NCBI GenBank assembly: GCA_002900995.3
Contig: CM035307.1
Coordinates: forward strand, 1,550,001 to 1,614,000
Reading direction: 5' to 3'
Origin: Ganoderma boninense
Lineage: Eukaryota > Basidiomycota > Agaricomycetes > Polyporales > Polyporaceae
DNA length: 64,000 bases
Positions 59,609 through 64,000 of the stretch are shown piece after piece; within the stretch, counting starts at the first letter, position 1; each line of letters opens with the position of its first letter. The position numbers and the translations under genes are program-made. The notes beneath the pieces are model-generated. The model saw only the letters and a list, made by a program, of their open reading frames with translations, ran no database searches and was not told the DNA's origin.

Positions 59609-60601
59609 ATGACTTCGCGTCATCGTCCCGGTCCCCTGCAACCCTATGACATCCGCCTATTCACGCCTACTCCTAGCGCTCCTGGCACACCGTCACGACC
59701 CAACAAACGTCCCCATTCACCCAGCGTGGGGCCGTTTGACAGCCCAGCAAAGAGGAGGCTGAAAGCCGGGGAGGGGGCCGCCTCGCCCAAATACGTTAAG
59801 AGTCCGCTCTCTGGGTCGAGCAACAGTGCTAGGTTCGCACCTGCTCATTTTCATGCTCTGTTGCAAGGCCCAGATAGCCCAGCGAAGAGGCTCGACTTTG
59901 GTTCAGACACTTCTGACGCCACCGCCTGCGAGGATGGTGGTTCTGGGACCCCGTGGAGGAGCCCCGAGCGGTCACCTAGCGCCAGCACGAGCATCAAGGC
60001 CTCGAAGGTGCGCCGCTCGCCTCGGCTGACCGCACGGACCTCGCGGTCTCCCTTCGCCTGTGGCAGGGAGGGCTTGCCAGGATCCAATAACTCCAGGCAG
60101 ACCCTGACCGGCGCCGGTGACCACACCGCCGCCATCCACGCTCTCACCACTGCGCCGCTCATCATCCCGCGTGTGCTTACTCCCCCCGACCGACAGTCAA
60201 TTCATTATCCCGGATTCGACATACATCAAGATCCCCATATTGTCCTTCCCGTTGCTTCCAGCTCTTCAGCCGACTTGTCGTCCCCTCCCGATAAGGAACA
60301 TGACAAGGAAAATGTCGCTCCCCGACGCAAGTCTTCCAAGAAGACCTCTGCTCCTGTCACGCCACTTAAGGCTGGACTCCTCTCGCCCGCAATCAAGAGT
60401 AGTGTGAAGAAGCCGGTCCCCGCTTCTCCACACTCGAGGCATGTCCATGACTACCTGACGACCCCGAAGGAGCGCACCACGCGGCCGGTGGTTAGTCCTG
60501 CCGCAACCCTCGTTGGTGCAACTCCTGGTCGGACTCCTCTCGGCAAAGACGAACGGAAGCTCATGCGACGGGCGATGGAAGAGGAATTGGACGATGGCTG
60601 A
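59609..60601 (+). CDS. Disordered SP/TP-rich protein with KEN box and RxL-type motifs
   Basis: Single-exon frame of 330 residues; no family recognised. Start at 59609 (MTSRHRPGPL, context CACAATGAC); an in-frame ATG at 59471 is less likely because that stretch looks like promoter. The sequence is low in hydrophobics and rich in SP/TP sites (TPTPSAP, SPSVGP, RSPERSP, TPPDRQ, TPLKAG, SPAIKS, TPKERT, TPGRTP). The same short motif occurs twice: DSPAKRRL (residues 44-51) and DSPAKRLDF (89-97), resembling cyclin-docking RxL sites. A KEN box lies at 233-235 (HDKENVAPRR). It ends with a basic-acidic tail, RRAMEEELDDG. A cell-cycle phosphoprotein is a reasonable guess, no more. Confidence 0.7.
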   Translation: MTSRHRPGPLQPYDIRLFTPTPSAPGTPSRPNKRPHSPSVGPFDSPAKRRLKAGEGAASPKYVKSPLSGSSNSARFAPAHFHALLQGPDSPAKRLDFGSDTSDATACEDGGSGTPWRSPERSPSASTSIKASKVRRSPRLTARTSRSPFACGREGLPGSNNSRQTLTGAGDHTAAIHALTTAPLIIPRVLTPPDRQSIHYPGFDIHQDPHIVLPVASSSSADLSSPPDKEHDKENVAPRRKSSKKTSAPVTPLKAGLLSPAIKSSVKKPVPASPHSRHVHDYLTTPKERTTRPVVSPAATLVGATPGRTPLGKDERKLMRRAMEEELDDG

Positions 60602-61075
60602 CGGCGATGACGAATTGCTTCTGTGATTCTCTCTTGCATCTTGCATTTTGGCTCCTTCCATTGTTCCACATCGCAGCCCCGCAACAGAACTTCATCCACA
60701 CATCACATACTACCATGCTCCATCTTACCCCATGTCACTCTCCCCCATCTCAACATGTCATTGCACATGCCTTCACCTACGCGCTTGCTCCTCCCGTGAT
60801 GACTCAAGTCCATCCGTTCAGTTTGTTCTTGCCGTACCCGCCTATCGATTTGGGTCTCTCGACGACATTCGCGTAGCACCCATGGATTTGTACGTCTTTT
60901 GAATAGGAATATGCTCTTGAAAGGATGTTTCCCGTAAAGCCACAGACGCGTTATTTGGAGGTGTTTTTGTGCCGTGCAGCGTGACACGTTTCACCACCAT
61001 CGGCAACACGCGCCGCAACAGCGAGCGTCAGGCTGCAGGCATCCTCCATCTCTCTCCCCACCCTCGTCTACCGCT
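60602..61075. other. Intergenic region
   Basis: 3' flank of the KEN-box gene and promoter of LCL2. No gene seen. Confidence 0.45.
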
Positions 61076-61507
61076 ATGCTGCTGCACACCTTCCTCTTGT
61101 GTTTCTCCATCCAACTTTCACTGGTCTTTGCCCAGTTCGGCTTCTTCGAGCAGATGTTCGGCGGGCATCCACAGCAACAGCAAAGACCAGCGGGTGGCAT
61201 GGGGCAGTGGCAGGCACATTCGGAAGCAGGTATGTCCTCCTCAGTTTCTTGCCTCAGCCTCGTCAAGGCTGTCTCTCCCAGCTGGAATGGAAGCGTCCTG
61301 ATTTTAAGTCACACAGTGGAGTGCTCCACCTACCTGTGCCCAGACACCCTCGTTTGCGTTTCGCAACCGTCAGACTGCCCGTGTCCCGACGTTCAAGACG
61401 TCAAGTGTCTCATCCCCGACGCACTGGATCAAGGGGCATCGACGGTTGTCTGTGTGCGCGGACAGGACGAATGCACCGACGTGCTGCGCCTGTCGCGGAA
61501 GATCTGA
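61076..61507 (+). CDS. LCL2: LCL2 (long chronological lifespan protein 2 family)
   Basis: Small secretory-pathway protein; in yeast LCL2 mutants have altered lifespan and a possible ER-quality-control role. Signal peptide [19 protein letters not shown], then the family hallmark [11 protein letters not shown], a Gln-rich stretch, and a Cys-rich core ([43 protein letters not shown]). One intron, 61230-61316 (GCAG|GTATGT..CACAG|TGGAG). The nearer acceptor at 61281 would bring a stop codon. Two exons, 114 residues. Confidence 0.9.
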   Translation: MLLHTFLLCFSIQLSLVFAQFGFFEQMFGGHPQQQQRPAGGMGQWQAHSEAGMSSSVSCLSLVKAVSPSWNGSVLILSHTVECSTYLCPDTLVCVSQPSDCPCPDVQDVKCLIPDALDQGASTVVCVRGQDECTDVLRLSRKI

Positions 61508-63044
61508 GAGACCAGGCTCTCGGTGGATGTCATCGTCGTTATCAGGTAAATTCCGCCCCTTCCCCCTCCACCCAGCCCTTGTATGTCCGCTGTGGATCAT
61601 CGCTGAGCAAAATACGCCCGCCGCGGCGTGCCACAGATGTCGTTTGTGCCGTGTGTCATCAATATTATTGCATCTTGTCTCCTTCCTCCCCTCCACGATG
61701 CTATGCAAGCATCGCCAACCGAGCGGGAATAGAGCTAGCAAGCTGTGGCTCCGCGGAGCCCGGCGTCCTTCAACCGCAACGCATTGACGTGACTGCCGTG
61801 TACACGATTACACAAGCGAGATTTCGCGCTGAATCGCCCGTCAATATGGCTCAAGTTCTGTCGGTTCGCTTGTGCGGCCCTGGGAGATACGACACAGAGG
61901 CTTCGTCTCCATATGACCGCGGTGGTCGAGCTTCGCTGCCGGTAAGTTCATGTTAAGGCACCTGCTGCAATTTGCAGTGAATGATGCTCCATCTGGGCAG
62001 CTAGTGCGGGCCGCCGGGTTAAGTGTGACGTTTTGTGGGTCGCAGAATTGGGTGCAATGTAAGTCCAGCAAGTTAAGCGTTGGCGGCGGGGCGAAGGGGA
62101 AAAATTGAGGGACGATAGACTCGCCCACGACCGCTGGACCATTACGGGATGAGGGCGGCGGAGTGGTGCGCCGCGTCAAAAACGGCCTAAGAAGGTCTAG
62201 GGACGTACCATTCATTCCATTAGTATGTTTTCGGTTCGTCGCTCACGTCAGTCGATTGGGGCGCTGAGATCCATTTTCCTCTCAGATCTCTCTGCCGCGG
62301 TCAGGGAGGTGATGCTTAACCACAGCGCATCCTCATTATAGCCTTGCGAGGCTGCTCGCCACATTCGGCGCCAAGATACATTGAAACGTTGGGGACCGGC
62401 TTGTGGCGTGTGGCTCGAGGAATCTATTCTTTCTGCCTAACTGCACGCATGCATTCTCCTGACATGTCTTGCATATCCCGGGTGCGCTAACCAAACTCTA
62501 TCAACACAGACGTGCCGCACATGCCTCCTAGGGCCCAGAGACATTAAGCTCCAGCGCACGCATGGAAACTTTCTCTGCGTCCTCCGCGCACCGCCTATGC
62601 AGGACGGCGTATTCGCCACTGACCACAAAGCACACCAATTAAGTTGAGTATCCTGCCTCCCTCTGACACCCCCGTCTCGGTGGCTTCAGACGCTTCTTCC
62701 CGGCGACTCGTGATGGGGGATTAGTCTGACATGTCCTAGTTTCCCGCGTCGGACGACGTGCGCGGAAAAGGTAAAACTCAATTGCGCTTCAGTGCTTAAT
62801 CATCCAATTGGCTCCGATGCATTCATGCAGCTCGGCGGCCGTGCGACTGGCCGCGAAGGTGCTGCAATCACTCCTGCTCGTCGGGAGGGTTTCCTCTTTC
62901 ATGGACTGATTACTGACGTAGAGAAACGGCAGGAACGTCGTCGTGAATTCCAGCATTACGTGGTTCCCGCTCTCATGGACTGCAGAACCAGTTCGAACTC
63001 GGTATTTTGGGTCGTGCGGCTAGGCCTCCGGGTTCATTGGTATG

Positions 63045-63272
63045 GCGGGCGTGGTAACCAATATCCCCCATCCCCCAATGTTCCATCGTCCGGAGGAATT
63101 CATTGCTGCCGTAACGTCCGATCGTGTTCTGCGCCCTGAGAGTCCCCATAGAGCTGAAGTTGTCGGGACTCCGGAGTATGTTAGTAAATGCCCTGAGTGT
63201 ACCAGCATGCGCGTGGTTGCCATCACATCCTCCAATATTTCATCGTCCAGAGGAATAAATTGCTCCCATAAC
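63045..63272. repeat. Imperfect direct repeat, ~60-bp units about 157 bp apart
   Basis: CCAATGTTCCATCGTCCGGA (from 63075) and CCAATATTTCATCGTCCAGA (from 63232) start matching segments that also share GGAATNNATTGCTNCC downstream and GCGTGGT..CC upstream. The units are non-coding by frame and diverged by about a fifth. Confidence 0.6.
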
Positions 63273-63783
63273 CCTCGTCGAGATTCGGAGATACGCTATT
63301 CAAATGCTAGTAAACTCCCAGTTTATTCCAACTTGCCGAGTGATATGGCCGGCAGGCAGTGTTTGGACCATTCGGGTATGGCGGAGCACTTCTCTCGATC
63401 ACGCTCGTTGAGTAGGAGCCCTCCCCTCTTAAACCCCGTCACTTCCTCTCGGCCCCTCTTTCGGTATTTGGGGATAGTGATCCATGGGGGTAGGTCAAGT
63501 GAAGTTCCTATGGCTACTAGTTCGAGCATCGAAAATGACCTCAAACTTCCTTATGCACTTCGTCTCCGGCCCGTCATGGTTGTATTGAGGCAGTTTACTC
63601 TGTCGAATCCTGTGCACGTGGTGGGCCGGAAGTCATTTCCAAGGTCCAAGGAGTCCCACAGGCACAAGCTCCTGGGAGGCGGAATTCTTACTCAGGAGAT
63701 CGTGCGCAGTCACTACCGGCTTCCCGTGCGATCACACAGCTGGATTCTGTTGTATCCATGCCATGCTGGAGCGGGGGGCATAG

Positions 63784-63790
63784 TATATAA
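63784..63790 (+). promoter_or_regulatory. TATA box of the last gene
   Basis: TATATAA about 88 bp before the ATG at 63875, in a sequence context (GTATATAAACAG) typical of strongly expressed basidiomycete genes. Confidence 0.65.
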
Positions 63791-63874
63791 ACAGTCGGGG
63801 TCGCCAGACAGAAGGTAAACTCCGACCCGTTCCTAGCAGCAGAACTCCTTCCTCCACTCACTATAGTGAACGCG

Positions 63875-64000
63875 ATGTTTGCAAAACTCGTCATTGGGGC
63901 GCTCGTTGCCGCAGCAGTCTCTGCTCAAACGACGAATGTTACGATTGATGAGGTTGAACAGGCCTTCATGGCCGCCAGCATAGTCCCTAGTGGTATGTTG
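63875..64000 (+). CDS. Start of a secreted protein, PEBP-like (partial)
   Basis: Only the first exon is inside the window: signal peptide MFAKLVIGALVAAAVSAQ, then TTNVTIDEVEQAFMAASIVPS and a donor (CCTAGTG|GTATGT). The short signal peptide followed by an EVEQAF helix and IVP resembles fungal secreted phosphatidylethanolamine-binding-like proteins. Too little is present to be sure. Confidence 0.5.
   Translation, partial: MFAKLVIGALVAAAVSAQTTNVTIDEVEQAFMAASIVPSGML

Larger units (their letters stand above)
61508..63874. other. 2.4-kb gene-poor stretch
   Basis: Open frames on both strands are short or repetitive and lack splice support or family motifs. The 258-residue plus frame at 63042-63818 overlaps the imperfect repeat and the TATA box of the last gene, so it is probably chance. 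No transposon coding sequence recognised. Confidence 0.5.

Noticed and set aside
63042..63818. 258-residue plus frame
   Set aside because: Runs through the imperfect repeats and the TATA box of the last gene; composition is not protein-like and there are no introns or motifs.

Overview
The window is nuclear DNA of a filamentous basidiomycete, most likely an Agaricomycete and possibly a wood-decay polypore. The genes are dense and split by many introns of about 45-90 bp with GT..AG ends. Several gene families are typical of Agaricomycetes: DUF6534 membrane proteins, GH79, a BTB protein with a long N-terminal region, and a membrane coiled-coil Cys-rich pair. There are no operons, CRISPR arrays, recognisable tRNA/rRNA genes or intact transposons. 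Gene boundaries come from reading-frame continuity, splice signals and family alignment by eye; no search was run.

Layout. 0-6.2 kb: the 5' end of an unknown gene (minus), a MET2-type homoserine O-acetyltransferase with a TCACGTG element in its upstream region, and an aldehyde dehydrogenase containing a 23-nt microexon. 6.4-11.0 kb (minus strand): ESCRT-III-related VPS60/CHMP5, a FIST-domain protein with an apparent one-base frame switch, and a 2OG-Fe(II) oxygenase. 11.6-14.7 kb: two tandem paralogues with an N-terminal PPxY motif, one membrane anchor, a coiled coil and an eight-cysteine domain. 15.5-23 kb: a secreted GH79 glycosidase, a BTB protein, and a membrane-anchored spermidine-synthase-fold protein. 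23.4-29.8 kb: glycogen branching enzyme and a GCPII/Vps70-like M28 metallopeptidase. 30-35 kb: a disordered Ser/Pro-rich protein and a membrane-associated SDR.

35.3-51.6 kb is the most striking stretch. An 8.1-kb block (F-box-like gene, DUF6534 membrane protein, SVP26 cargo receptor, 5' end of a synaptojanin) is present twice, and the copies meet at a 100-N gap. Copy A stops inside the synaptojanin gene at the gap, and copy B starts at the gap upstream of the F-box gene. This is the pattern of two overlapping contigs, probably the two nuclear haplotypes of a dikaryon, placed end to end without merging. The first ~1.6 kb after the gap is full of short indels that break the second F-box copy.

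51.2-64 kb: the complete synaptojanin (Sac1 plus 5-phosphatase, with one GC-AG intron), the divergent pair SF3A3 / eIF4A3 sharing 143 bp, a disordered protein with KEN-box and RxL-type motifs, LCL2, a 2.4-kb stretch without a convincing gene, and the start of a secreted PEBP-like gene cut by the window edge. Most genes are housekeeping (sulfur amino acids, glycogen, ESCRT, ER-Golgi traffic, phosphoinositides, splicing). The lineage-specific parts are the tandem Cys-rich pair, DUF6534, the BTB protein and the Ser-rich proteins.
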